The notes beneath the pieces are model-generated. The model ran no database searches. It had not been told where the DNA came from and worked only from the letters and a program-made list of their open reading frames with translations. Of a stretch of 64,000 nt of DNA, positions 1 through 9,986 are shown in pieces. The stretch is taken from NCBI GenBank assembly GCA_019022495.1, contig JAFEKR010000008.1, forward strand, positions 2,046,001-2,110,000, read 5' to 3'. The position numbers were made by a program, and so were the translations under genes. Every line of letters starts with the position of its first letter. The stretch's first letter is position 1. This DNA is from Epichloe hybrida (lineage: Eukaryota; Ascomycota; Sordariomycetes; Hypocreales; Clavicipitaceae).

Positions 1-1200
1 TGCTATAGTCCTAGATTATAAAGGGGGATTATAGTGCCTTATTATAGGAGGGGAAATAAGGGGGGTCTAGGGTTATAGTTAAGGGCTTATAATAGAGGGA
101 TTGCCTCTGCTATTATGCCTTTGCCTTACACTTAGTATGCTTAGGGATTAGTATAATAAAATCTAGGAATAGAATAGGAGTAATTATAGTAGTTAAGGGG
201 ATTAGGGATAATATAAAGCAATTAGTTACTTTAGTTAATCTCTAAAAGAAGGGATACTAATAGGAAGGAGTTCTTTATAGAAGTCCTTCTCCGCTATTTA
301 CCTCTTAAAGGGGGAATACTTCCTAGCAACTTCCTGTATTTCTTCTTCTTTCTAGTTATAGAATCCATTATAGTTAATAACATCTTTAAGTAAGACTACT
401 ATCTTATAGTAACTCTATAGGTCTATATAAACGCTACTAAAGAAGAGAAAGTCTTAAAGACTCTTTATAGCTTTAGGATTTACTACTTAGAATATTTCTT
501 ATTTCTATTCTCTAAAGTTATTACTAAAGATAGTAGATAGGGTTTATAAGTATAAGTTCTTATATTTATAGGTTACTTTCTTAATAAGAATCTAGGCTAT
601 AAGTTCTTTAGGGGTAGTGTTTACTTTAAGATTAAATAATTCCTTGTTCTCTAGTGCTTATTATATAATATACTAGTATAAATTAGGGAAGATATAGTTA
701 AGGAGGTAAGATATAACTTATATCTTTAGTCTTAGGTTCTAAATCCTTCTAGTTAATCTTAGTGTTTTACTATAATATTAGTAGTAGATTAAGAGGTATA
801 GGAAATAGAGATATTATAGAGGTTTAAAGGATTATAAGTAAAGCTATTGTCTTCGCCCCTTAGTGGGTTTAATTAAATAATTAAGGATAAGTTAGGTTAG
901 TTACTAACTAGGCCTTAATTGTTTAATAAACACGCTTCTAAGGGTTTGTTTACATAATAGATACGCTAATTAAATAAATAAAGATAGGTTAGGTTAGTTA
1001 CTAACTAGGCCTTAATTAAGTTAATAAGCTTAGATTTAGTATAAAGCTAGTTATAGTTACTTAAGGTAAAAGGAGAGCTAGATTATACTTCTTCCTTAGT
1101 ATATTTAGTATCTTAGAGTAGCACTTCCTCTTTTATAAGGCAAGTCCTTAATACTAATACCTCTTCTATAAACCTTACTAATCTATAGTATTTATAGAGA
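1..1200 (-). pseudogene. RIP-degraded gag region of a family-A Copia element, cut by the window edge
   Basis: This is the 5' internal part of a minus-strand Ty1/Copia element; only its leader and the start of gag lie in the window. The assignment rests on long similarity to the gag half of the complete element at 15998-17290 (opposite strand) and to 14923-15650 (same strand). All frames are full of TAA/TAG stops, so no Gag is made. Compared with the other two family-A copies it lacks a block of about 60 bp, which they carry near 16484-16545 and 15640-15700. The rest of the element lies left of position 1. Gag would be the RNA-binding shell protein of the retrotransposon particle; that role is known from the family and is not visible in the decayed frame. 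Confidence 0.85.
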
Positions 1201-1214
1201 TAACCACTGATTAG
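1201..1214 (-). other. primer-binding-site-like motif, family A
   Basis: Read on the minus strand this is CTAATCAGTGGTTA, directly after the 5' LTR end. The same 14 bases, with RIP-type changes, follow the 5' LTR of every other full Copia element here. The position is that of the minus-strand primer-binding site. The priming tRNA was not identified. Confidence 0.7.
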
Positions 1215-1510
1215 TGTTAGTATCTATAGGATACTATTAACCTACACGTAAGGTTTTTAGGGTAAACTAAAGTGCACGTAATTATTATATATTCTAGTCT
1301 ATCTAAGCAAGTAAAAGAGGGATTAAATAGAAGTAAAGAGGGTGCGCTATTTATCATAGGAAAAGGGGCCTTAATTAGGGTCACTAGCGAAGAGGCCACA
1401 TATGCTGACTCCGATCGTAGCGCGGTCGGGCTGGACATGTGGGTCCGCGATGCAACGCGCCCACCCAATCAGAGGCGCGCACCCTTGTTGATATCATGCT
1501 TGTTCTAACA
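1215..1510 (-). repeat. 5' LTR of the left family-A Copia element (296 bp)
   Basis: The repeat has TGTTAG/CTAACA termini and is the same length (296 bp) as four other family-A LTRs (9691-9986, 15702-15997, 21781-22076, 22568-22863). Because the primer-site motif lies at 1201-1214, this is the 5' LTR of a minus-strand element. It is nearly free of RIP and has a GC-rich core at about 1380-1490. A 73 to 83 codon frame is open along the element's sense strand and an antisense frame is open as well. I do not call either a gene. The bases to its right, CTTAT, should repeat at the element's far end outside the window. Confidence 0.93.
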
Positions 1511-4500
1511 CTTATAGTAAACCTCTTTATTAAGGCCTAAATTTAGGAATACTATAATAAAGTTATACTAGTATACCTCTAGGTTAAAATACCTTATAAT
1601 AGCTATAAGTAGCCTAAATATATTAGTAGCTAGAGTTACTACTCTAGTTAATAGATATCCCTTTAGCTAATAATTTCTAAGAATATAGAGGTAAGCTTTA
1701 TATTATAAGAGGTAACCTTATTTATTTAATTTATAAGAGAAAACCTAAGTAAGTCCTAGAAGCTTTATATAAGCTAGGATATTAGCTCTTAGTACCTTCT
1801 TAGCTACTATTTTATTAATAATTCTATTATACTCTTTATTTTATGCTTTATAAAATTCCTTTTCTTTAGGGTAGCTAGCTAGATTATTATAATATACTAG
1901 AGGAGGAGGAAGTTTAGATATATAAGGTTTTTCTTTACTCTTTAATCCTAGCTTAAAAGCTATAGTAAATACTTTAGGTTTATTAAGATCTTATGAATTC
2001 TCTAATATTTTATAATTATTACTACTTTTAGGTAAGTTTAGTAAATTATTAATACTTAGTAGTATATAGTCTATTAAATCTAGAAATTATCCTAGTGTAC
2101 TTAGAGGAGTTAGTAGATTTAATTCTTAACTCTCTTTTTCCTTTTCTTTATGCTTTAGCTAATTATAATCTATAGGAATTTTATTCTATTAGAGTAGCTT
2201 AGGTAGTTATTATAGTAACAGAGGGTATGCTATCTATAGAAGCCTTATATTAGAGCTTTTATCCTTATTATTATTGACTAGCTTTTTAAGAATACTCTTT
2301 TTAACCTCTTTTATATTTAGTAGTAAGCCTCTTTCTTAAGTATAGAAGATAGACTTATTAAAGGTAACGTAGCTTAATAAGAACTAGTAGCTTCTCTTTA
2401 TTATTAGTACTTAGATTAGGTATTATATAAAGGAAACATAACTAGCGAGGTATCTAATATAAGCTCTCTAAGTAAGCTTTAGACTTGCTTTATAAAGCTT
2501 ACTTTATATTATTATAAATACTTTATAACTAAAGGCTTAAAGGTAAGTTAAGGGAACTTCTAGCTTCTCTAGTAAGTAACTCTATTAAAGTTTATTCTCT
2601 CTTAGCTACCTATTTAGCGCTTATTAAGGTAATTACTAGTTAAGCACCTTTTAAGGTATGTAATTTAAGATATAAATAGCTGCTTTAGTAGCTATAGGCT
2701 AGAGGTCTTCTAGGAAGCCTAATTATATTATAAGAGTTATTATAACCCTTATTATCACCCCCCTAGACTATTTAGTATGCCTATTTTAATATAGGTAAGC
2801 TAGGCTAGACTTTCTAATAATAATACCTTTATTTATAACCTTTTCTTCCTATTTCTTAGTCTAGAAGGTAGTCTTACTATTAGTTATTATAACTATAATA
2901 TAAATACTATATATCCTTATATATATAGCTTCTAACTAATTAAAGCAGAGCGTGATATTAGTTTTTAATAGGATTATAAAGATATAACATAACCCTATTA
3001 CTCTATAGGTAAAAAGAGTGATATATTAGTCTTTATTATACCTTACTAATTAAGTAAAGAGATTAAAGAAGACTACCTAAAGTAGTCTAGAAGGTAAGGA
3101 TCCTATTTAAGGGACTTATAATATTTACCTCTATGCTTTAGTAGTTTAGTAAACCTTATATTTTCCTACGCTCCTTTCCTTTAATAATATTTAAAGCTTC
3201 TAAAGCACTTAATCTATTATATTCTCTCCTAGATATGCTAATCTTACGTGCTATAGATTTATAGGTAATGTTATAGTAGTCTTTAGGTCTTATAAATCTC
3301 CCTTAATAATAAAAGCTTCTAACAAGCTTAAGCCCTTTATATATAGCTACGTACTAATAACCTGAGTTTAAAATATCTCCTAATTGCCTTTTACTAGGTC
3401 TATTACCCTTCTAGTAAGGTTATCTTACCTTATTCCTTTCTATGTAAGTAGCTAAAGAGATATAAGGTTTATAAAGAATATTAGCTAGTACTAGGCGCTT
3501 GATAAGGTAAGGGTCTAGCTACTTATTAAGATAATCTAAGCTATGCTAATGCTATAGGTGTTTATAACACTATAACCTGCTTAAATTCTAGGCTACTTAC
3601 TATAATTAAAGTTTATAAACTAGTGTTTATTATTAAAGATATAGATTAAGGTTCCGCTATTAAGTATAACTTGTGATTTACCCTAGGCAAGGAAAGCCTC
3701 TGTAGACTCTCCTATAGTAGCAAATATAGTATTATTTTCTTTAGGTTCCTTTACGCTATTATCTTTTAACTAAGTATTATAAGCCTTCTTTATATTATTA
3801 GATTAATAATTTATTACTTCTTTTACTTTCTTTAATAATTCTTTATTAATCTTCTAGTCTTTTATTAGGTAAAGAGCTTTATAGACCTTCTATAAGTCTT
3901 TTGACTTCTTTACCTTATGCTTCTTATAATAGATATAGTTATCTTTCTTTACTTTCTCTTTTTTAGCTTTATCCTTTATTTTACTATTAAGAGTTAGTTT
4001 TACTCTAAATAAGTTATTAGCCTTTACTTAAGACCTTCCTTAGGCTTTAATTAGGTGCCTAATCCTACTTATAATATTATAGAAATCTAGAACCTTTCCC
4101 TTATACTTTACTATATAAACTAGTAAGCTAACTTAAGCTAAGATAGTAAGGAATTAAGCCCTAATAGCATTATTAATTATTTCTATAAGTAAGTTACCCT
4201 TAGTAATAGGGTAGTTTACTTAGAGGTATCTTTTATAACTTATTAAAGCCTTTATAAGCTATTTATTAATATTTACTCTTATAAGGTTTTACTTAATAGT
4301 CTTATTAAAGTTAATTTTAGTATAATACTTAATAGTTTTACTTAAAGGTATTATATTTCTCTTAAGCTCCTTAATCTTATCTTAAAGGGATATATACCTT
4401 AAGGTTATTTACTTATATTTAAGCCTAAGGGTTATTATAAACTATAAGTAATATTCTTATAAGGCCTTTATAAGGCTTTAGAATTAACTATTAAAGACTT

Positions 4501-5060
4501 AATAATAACTACTAAGGACTATAAACTAAGCGCTATCTTTAGTATTATTAGGTTATTAAGGGTACTAAAAATAGTTCTCTTTAGTTACCTTAATATCTTT
4601 AGGTAAGCTTTCCTTAGGTTCTAGTAAGCTCTTAGTTATAGCTTTAGTACTATAAGAGTATATTTAAACTTCTAAGGTCTTTATTATAAATAATTAACTT
4701 TATATAGCTTTTATTACCTTTCTCTTTACTAGAGTCTTATTTCCTATAAGGATTAGAGGCTTAGGAGGGTAGTCTAGCTATATCTTTAAATTAAGATTAA
4801 TAAAGACCTAGATTTTATTTTTAATAGCTCTTACCTTAACTATTTTATACTATAAGTCCTAATAGTAAGGTTCCTATAGCTTAATAGCTAGCTTATTACT
4901 TTTTAAAGATTCCTTAGATATTATAAGATATTTTATAGTGTTATTATTAAACTAATAAATAGTAGCGTTTAATCCTAGAGTGCTAGGGCTACTTAATTAT
5001 AATATTAATAAATTTAGGCCTCTCTTTTACTAGGTATATACTAATTTATTTAAAGATTAA
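1511..5060 (-). pseudogene. gag-pol relic of a second Copia lineage (family E), RIP-degraded
   Basis: Reading the minus strand through RIP stops gives a gag-like lysine-rich stretch (about 5000-3860), then a zinc-knuckle-like Y/C-x2-Y/C-x4-H cluster near 3870-3945. A Copia protease motif follows at about 3649-3672, read as ILNSG where the family has the catalytic DSG (D to N fits RIP). At about 1515-1740 comes reverse transcriptase sequence matching the Copia block with the pattern TxxATLAxxxFRxLxA and then xQxxxxxAFLN. This RT type differs from families A to D. The frame stops inside RT at 1510/1511, where the family-A element abuts, so the 3' half is missing here and may continue left of the window. 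The integrase region (about 2000-3500) is too decayed to place motifs. Confidence 0.65.
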
Positions 5061-5434
5061 ATAATTAGTTAATTTAAAGAGAAAAGTACTAATTTAGAAG
5101 AAAGGTATAATAATTATAAACACTATATAATTACTATTATATTAGACTACGAAGCTAGGGTTTAATATAACTACCTTTATTAAGTTATTTATCCTTATAA
5201 GAGGGTATAGACTATAGTTTAAATACCTAAGTACCTTTACTATAGGTAAGGTACTAATATAGTGCTAAAACGTACTATATAATTATAGAGATTATAGAAA
5301 ATAACTAGCTAGAGGTGGACTCTTGTCTTAGCTAGTTAAGTAGCGAGACTATCGTGCGATAGGGATCAATTATGCCCTTGTGGGTGCAACAATAATCCGT
5401 ATTGCACGGCATTATAGCGTTCGCTAGCTATACT
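5061..5434 (-). repeat. possible 5' LTR of the family-E element
   Basis: This lies just upstream, on the minus strand, of the family-E gag relic. It runs from RIP-mutated to normal composition at about 5290-5300. On the minus strand the right end reads TGTAGTATAGC, a plausible TG start. I could not locate the matching CA end or a second copy, so both boundaries are inferred. Confidence 0.3.
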
Positions 5435-6001
5435 ACACATCTATGTCAGTATACTTAAATTAATGAGGTTTTTTTGTACATGTATGTACACAAACTTACA
5501 CATGTTCACCGGATCACGACGCGTCTGATTCAATGTTCTCAGGACGGTGGGGGGGCCGACTAGTAGAAGACTGCCATAAGAGGAGGCGGACCTCAACGAG
5601 TTTTTTTCTTGCCAAATAGTCAGCTTGATTTCCATTGTTTGGACGTGGGACAGGCAAAATTGCAATACTCACATCATCCTAGAGGCGAGGACGGCGAGGG
5701 GATGATGGCCGCTGAACAAGGGGAGAAGGACAAGCGTCAAGGGATCGTAGGAAAGGTTGTCTCGCATCCTTTCCCCGAGAGAGAAGCGGGGGGAGAAGAG
5801 GCACACATGCCGCCTGGTCCAAGGGAGGGTAGATGCTAGAAAGCAGGCGGGTGATTCCTGCCGAGAACGGCGACGGGGGACCAGCTAGCTTAGCGAGATC
5901 GGCGAGTTTTCAGGCAGGACGTGGATGCCTAAGGCAATAATTGAGGGGCATATACCCCCGCTCCTCATCCCCCATCGTCTCTTTTTTTCTTTCTTCTGCT
6001 C
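5435..6001. other. normal-composition spacer without a recognisable gene
   Basis: CpA, TpG and CpG are all present, so this stretch escaped RIP. Short ORFs on both strands (76 codons at 5609-5839 plus, 74 codons at 5441-5665 minus) overlap each other and have no recognisable motif; I treat them as chance. Visible structure includes runs of G and T and a GGGG-catata-CCCC inverted repeat near 5944-5957. It may be unique host DNA caught between elements. Confidence 0.5.
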
Positions 6002-6260
6002 TGTTGAATCCTTCGGATCTTCGTCGGTTCAATCGTGGCCAAAGACCGGACCGAATTGTGGGTCCGGCGCGATGCACGCAATATGATTGGCTGCATCAAT
6101 TCGCCACCCCCTCTTTTGCCCCAATCACGGATTTCGCCCACTTTTCTAGCATCTAGACTTTCCCTCTCTTCTCCCTCTTTCCTAGCTAGCTAACTAACTA
6201 TCATCGACTTCAATATTACGGGATTATCCTACCTGCGCAGGCACCTTGGTGTAACCAACA
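6002..6260 (+). repeat. solo LTR of Copia family B (259 bp), almost RIP-free
   Basis: It starts TGTTGAATCC and ends CCAACA, and it matches the LTRs at 23997-24265, 32604-32872, 55426-55646 and 61741-61961, and their reverse at 33066-33321 and 39567-39822. No primer site, gag or polypurine tract flanks it, so it is a solo LTR, normally formed by LTR-LTR recombination. The flanking 5-mers TGCTC and CCCTC do not match, so no clean target duplication is visible. It keeps most CpA and CpG sites and is the best-preserved family-B LTR in the window. The 71-codon frame at 5941-6156 only crosses it and is not a gene. Confidence 0.9.
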
Positions 6261-6668
6261 CCCTCAGCGGCCATAATTCATTATGATGTGAGTATATTTA
6301 CACCTTTGCCTATCCTTTGTCCAATGCGGACCTATCAAAATAACTAATATATCATAGAGAATCATTTGTCCAGGTCCAAATCTTTACGTGGCGGTCGTTG
6401 GAGCTCCCTGATGTTTCACAGTAAGTTTGTCTCCAAAACCTCTTTAATTCAAGTACACTAATACGAATTTGTAGTAATAACGATCGTGTTGAGCCCTCAC
6501 CGTTATACGAAACTGCAGATCAGCGCCATACCAAAAGCCGAACATCATAGGGATATGAATGCACGCTTGCTGCCAACAATTGGGGGCAAGCTGCCCTGGC
6601 TGTGGTGTCGGTCCTGGTTTGCTCGTGGTGGATTGGGTGCGTGGTCATATTTTTTTGGTTTGTAAAAA
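6261..6668. other. non-RIP segment between two inverted family-B LTR ends
   Basis: About 400 bp of normal composition lies between the right end of the solo LTR and an inverted LTR end. On the minus strand an ATG near 6650 opens about 42 codons (starting M-T-T-H-P) before a stop near 6521. No family could be recognised. It may be a host fragment or part of an element. Confidence 0.4.
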
Positions 6669-6732
6669 TGTTAGTTACACCAAGGTGCCTGCGCAGGTAG
6701 GATAATTCCGTAATATTGAAGTCGATGATAGT
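6669..6732 (-). repeat. truncated inverted family-B LTR (about 64 bp)
   Basis: Starting TGTTAGTTACACC, this is the reverse complement of the last 60 or so bases of the solo LTR at 6002-6260, with only about three differences. It breaks off at 6732, where the TGTTACG-bounded segment begins. With the solo LTR it makes an inverted pair around 6261-6668. Confidence 0.85.
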
Positions 6733-7033
6733 TGTTACGTGGCAAAATGAGTTCAGCCACTAGTAACAAGGATAAGAACGAATGCGGCATCTTAGATAGA
6801 AGAATTAACTTACTTCTGACATCTTAACCTGCCCCTAATAGTAGCTTTTGCAAGTGAACTTAGTACGATTTACGAACCTACGAATCCGTTAGCCCCTCTG
6901 ACGGATACGACCTAACAACGTGCAAAGCCAGCACGTAACAAGTGGTAGCAATTACTCTTCGATCTTGATAGCGCTTTTACTGCTAATAAAAGCCACCAAA
7001 CCGACTATTCGTCAACCAACCCACTAAGCCTGT

Positions 7034-7248
7034 TAAATCTATCCCTTTTACTAGGCCTGATAGTCCCTCTAGGCATCGCGCCTATTGTCAGATTCGTTGA
7101 CCTTCAATCCGACTGTTAGATCTGTTGACCTTCGATCTAACCGTTAGATTCGTTGACCTTTAACTTGACCGTCAATCTGACTAATTGATTAATCTATCCC
7201 TTTCGCTAGGCCTGATAGCTCCCTTAGGCATCGCTCCCATTGTCAGAT
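7034..7248. repeat. direct repeat of about 60 bp, period about 155 bp
   Basis: The segments at about 7034-7093 and 7189-7248 are near-identical. Both run from an AATCTATCCCTTT core through CTAGGCCTGATAG to ATTGTCAGATT. The DNA between them carries shorter repeats of the type TTGACCTTCGAT. They lead directly into the minisatellite. Confidence 0.8.
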
Positions 7249-7900
7249 TATTCGATCTCTTTGAAGACCCTTCGATCCGTTGATTTGAAGACCTTCGATC
7301 CGTTGATTTGAAGACCTTTGATTCTTCGACCTTCGATTCATTTCGATCAATTGGTTGACCCTCGTGCCGACCTTTGATCCGTTGACCCGAAGACCTTCGG
7401 ACTTCGATTCTTCAACCTTCGATCTGTGGATTTGAAGACCTTCGATCTCTTCGATCTTCGATTTGAAGACCTTCGACCTTCGATTCTTCAATCTTTGATT
7501 CATTCCGATCAATCCGAAGACCCTCGACCTTCGATTCTTTGATCTTCGATTCGATTCAATCAATCCGAAGACTTTCGACCTTTGATTTGAAGACCTTTGA
7601 TTCTTTGACCTTCGATTCTTCGACCTTTGATTCTTCGATCTCTGATTTAATTCAATCAATCCGAGGACCCTCGACCTTTGATTCTTCGATCTTCGATTCT
7701 TCAATCTTCGAATCCTAAATCCTTCAACCTTCGATTTGAAGACCTTCGACCTTTGAATCAATTGATCGTGCGATTTCGATCAATCCGAAGACCCTCGACC
7801 TTTGATTCTTCGATCTTCGATTCAATTTGATCAATCCGGAGACCTTCGACCTTCGATTTGAAAACCTTCGATCCGACCGTCAAATCTAACAAATTCGTCA
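7243..7900. repeat. degenerate minisatellite of CTTCGAT/TTTGAAGACC units
   Basis: Interleaved copies of GACCTTCGATTC, TTTGAAGACC and ATCAATCCGAAGACC recur throughout. The repeat phase leaves one minus-strand frame open for 172 codons (7761 to 7243), rich in Arg, Ser, Asn, Gln and Lys with N-Q/R-R-S-K repeated. This is best read as a product of the repeat rather than a protein, since there is no other domain and no flanking gene structure. Differences between units are often C/T or G/A, so light RIP or ordinary drift may have acted. Confidence 0.85.
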
Positions 7901-8329
7901 ATCGATCTAATAAAGCCGCTATAATGCTTCCCTTACATCAGCTAGATTAGTGTGAGTAATAGCAATTACAGTGACTTTACAAGCAAGATCATTAACGCTA
8001 AACCTGTGGTATTTGCAGGAAAACCTTCCCTTTGAGAAATTAGGTCTTTTAGTATCTTAAGGACCTATACCTAGCTAGTTAGTAATATTAACAGATTTAA
8101 TAGTAGCTAGTTTAGTAATTCTAGTGGTAGTAGGAATAGCATTAGCAGGACCTTTAGGACCTAAGGACCTGTTATCTGTGGCAATAGCAGCAATTACAGC
8201 AGCAAATTCAGTGGTAGTAGCAACAGATACAGGACCTTTAACAGAAGCTAGTGATAGAAGAGAATGATTTTTAATAGCTTAAAGATCTAGTTAAGGAAGT
8301 CTTTAAAGAACGCGATAACCTTCGAAGGC

Positions 8330-8580
8330 AGCTAGCTTGTTAGCAAATTCGTTAGCTAATTTAATAGCCTAACCGAATTCCTAACCCTTTGTAAAGCTTG
8401 TTACCTAGACCTTTGCAAAGCTTGTTACCTAACCTAGTGCAGCAAATTCGTTAGCGAATTTATTAGCTAATTAACAGCTTAACCGAATTCCTAACCCTTT
8501 GCAAAGCTTATTACCTAGACCTTTGCAAAGCTCGTTGCCTAGACCTCTGCAAAGCTCATTGCCTAGCCAAGCTATCAACT
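8330..8580. repeat. tandem repeat with AAAGCTTGTTACCTAGAC-type units
   Basis: Two larger copies (about 120 bp) start at AGCAAATTCGTTAGC near 8342 and 8441. Each contains shorter units of about 24 bp built on CCTTTGCAAAGCT(T/C)(A/G)TTGCCTAGA, four or more in the second copy. Non-coding as far as I can see. Confidence 0.75.
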
Positions 8581-8689
8581 ATCAGATCTATCAGCCCAAT
8601 CAATACAACTATCTGTACGACTATCAATCTAACAGCGACTCGGATTATCAATCCAATCGTTAGCCTAACCATTAACCTAACCAATCTAA

Positions 8690-8965
8690 TTAATCCGATT
8701 AACTAGATTAATTTAATTAATCCGATTAACTAGATTAATTTAATTAATCCGATAATCAAATTGATTATAATTTAGAACGCCCTATTAACTTACACTACGA
8801 ATTAAATATATAATTTAATAATTAACCTAACCGCTATAGTTATAAATCCCGTAGGTTAAGTTATTAACCTAATTAATTTAATAACTGATTTAATAATCAA
8901 TTTAATGACCGATCTGATGACTAATTTAATAACTAATCTAATGACTAATTTAATGACCGCCAGAC
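8690..8965. repeat. AT-rich short tandem repeats
   Basis: At about 8694-8755 a 29 bp unit (AATCCGATTAACTAGATT and its TTAATTT extension) is repeated twice. At about 8878-8955 a unit of about 16 bp (TGACTAATTTAA and close variants) is repeated at least five times. No coding sequence was seen. Confidence 0.7.
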
Positions 8966-9238
8966 CTAACGATCTATCTAACTAAATTCCCTTACAAGAG
9001 CCTGCCTCCTAGCTTGTTATAAATTCATTAGATTTTATTAGATAGCTAGGATGGCTATCTCTTTTATCTGTGGTGCCTGCATTTATTACGTGCTAGAATT
9101 AATAGTGGCCTACTATGCTAAGGATGTGGCCTAGCACGTGACCTAGAACCCCTATATTAGATGATAGCTTTAGCCTCTAGCTAGTTGAATCAACAACCTT
9201 CACACACTTCTTCAGATCTTACGTTTCATATCGTAACA

Positions 9239-9299
9239 CCTTTACTAAGGTATAGCTATAAGTTAAATAAATACTTATATTATATATAAACTATATATG
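9239..9299. other. short AT-rich junction sequence
   Basis: About 60 bp of RIP-like AT-rich DNA lies between the TGTTACG-bounded segment and the family-A LTR fragment. Nothing recognisable. Confidence 0.5.
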
Positions 9300-9533
9300 G
9301 GATCTACAGGATACTATTGACCTACGCGTAGGGCTTGTAGGGTAAACTAAAGCGTATGTAATTATTATATATTCTAGTTTATCTTTATAAGTAAAAGAGG
9401 GATTAAATAAAAGCAAAGAGGGTATACTATTTATTATAGGAAAAGAGGCCTTAATTAAGGTTATTAGCAAAGAGGCTATATATACTAATACTAACTATAG
9501 CGTAGCTAGGCTAGATATATAGGTTTATAATAT
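9300..9533 (-). repeat. family-A LTR fragment, both ends missing
   Basis: It aligns with 9697-9930 of the neighbouring family-A LTR (TCTACAGGATACTATTGACC onward). The TGTTAG terminus and the last 60 or so bases are absent. It is more heavily RIP-mutated than the other family-A LTRs, so it is probably an older copy. Confidence 0.85.
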
Positions 9534-9690
9534 AATTGTTATAAGTGTGGTGGGAGAGATATAAACGGAGTGAAGGCTAAGGTTCTTAGTCATAGCTAGG
9601 GAGCTATTACTTAGAGGTAGGTATATAAAGGTCTTAAACTCTAACCTCTTATATCTCTTATAAGTAGTCCTTATCTAAGGGCTTTATTAT
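9534..9690. other. unassigned target DNA left of the family-A insertion
   Basis: This sequence is continuous with 22869-23175 once the ATTAT-flanked element is removed. It begins near 9536 with TGTTATAAG, which could be an LTR start of an older element. No matching end was found. Confidence 0.4.
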
Positions 9691-9986
9691 TGTTAGTATC
9701 TACAGGATACCATTGACCTACGCGTAGGGTTTTCGGGGTAAACTAAAGTGCATGTAATTATTATATATTCTAGTTTATCTAAGTAAGTAAAAGAGAGATT
9801 AAACAGAAGCAAAGAGGGTGTGCTATTTATTATAGGAAAAGGGGCCTTAATTAGCGTTATTAGTAAAGAGGCTATATATACTAATGCTAATTATAGCGTG
9901 GTTAGGCTAGACACGTAGGTCTATAACGTAACGCGCCTAGCTAATTAAAGGCGCGTACCCTTATTAATATTATACTTATTTTAACA
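9691..9986 (-). repeat. 3' LTR of the split family-A element
   Basis: 296 bp, TGTTAG/TAACA termini, moderately RIP-mutated. On its right lie CTAG (9987-9990) and a pyrimidine run at 9991-10006, the complement of the polypurine tract that primes plus-strand synthesis. Confidence 0.93.

Larger units (their letters stand above)
6733..9238. mobile_element. candidate long LTR or LTR-like unit rich in minisatellites (2.5 kb)
   Basis: The segment begins TGTTACG and ends CGTAACA, the TG..CA inverted termini typical of an LTR, and its composition changes at both limits. The right end read on the minus strand (TGTTACGATATGAAACG) resembles fungal Gypsy-type LTR starts. Inside are several tandem arrays. 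There is no matching target duplication (ATAGT against CCTTT), and its left end sits in the broken family-B LTR, so a deletion or rearrangement must have followed if it is one element. A 26-codon frame starting near 6746 and a roughly 65-codon start-less frame at about 8074-8275 (plus) have no recognisable family. Confidence 0.35.

Noticed and set aside
1536..5025. Inverted AGGCCTAAATTTA blocks near 1538 and 5009 with partial similarity around them, suggesting a 3.5 kb DNA transposon
   Set aside because: The left block is part of a Copia RT frame read on the minus strand, and similarity is patchy in low-complexity DNA. A Copia relic explains the region better.
5441..5839. Overlapping short ORFs on both strands (74 and 76 codons)
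   Set aside because: They overlap, have no recognisable motif, no intron signals I would trust, and chance open frames are expected in GC-richer DNA.
5941..6156. 71-codon plus-strand ORF
   Set aside because: It runs from unrelated flank into the solo LTR, so it is not a gene.
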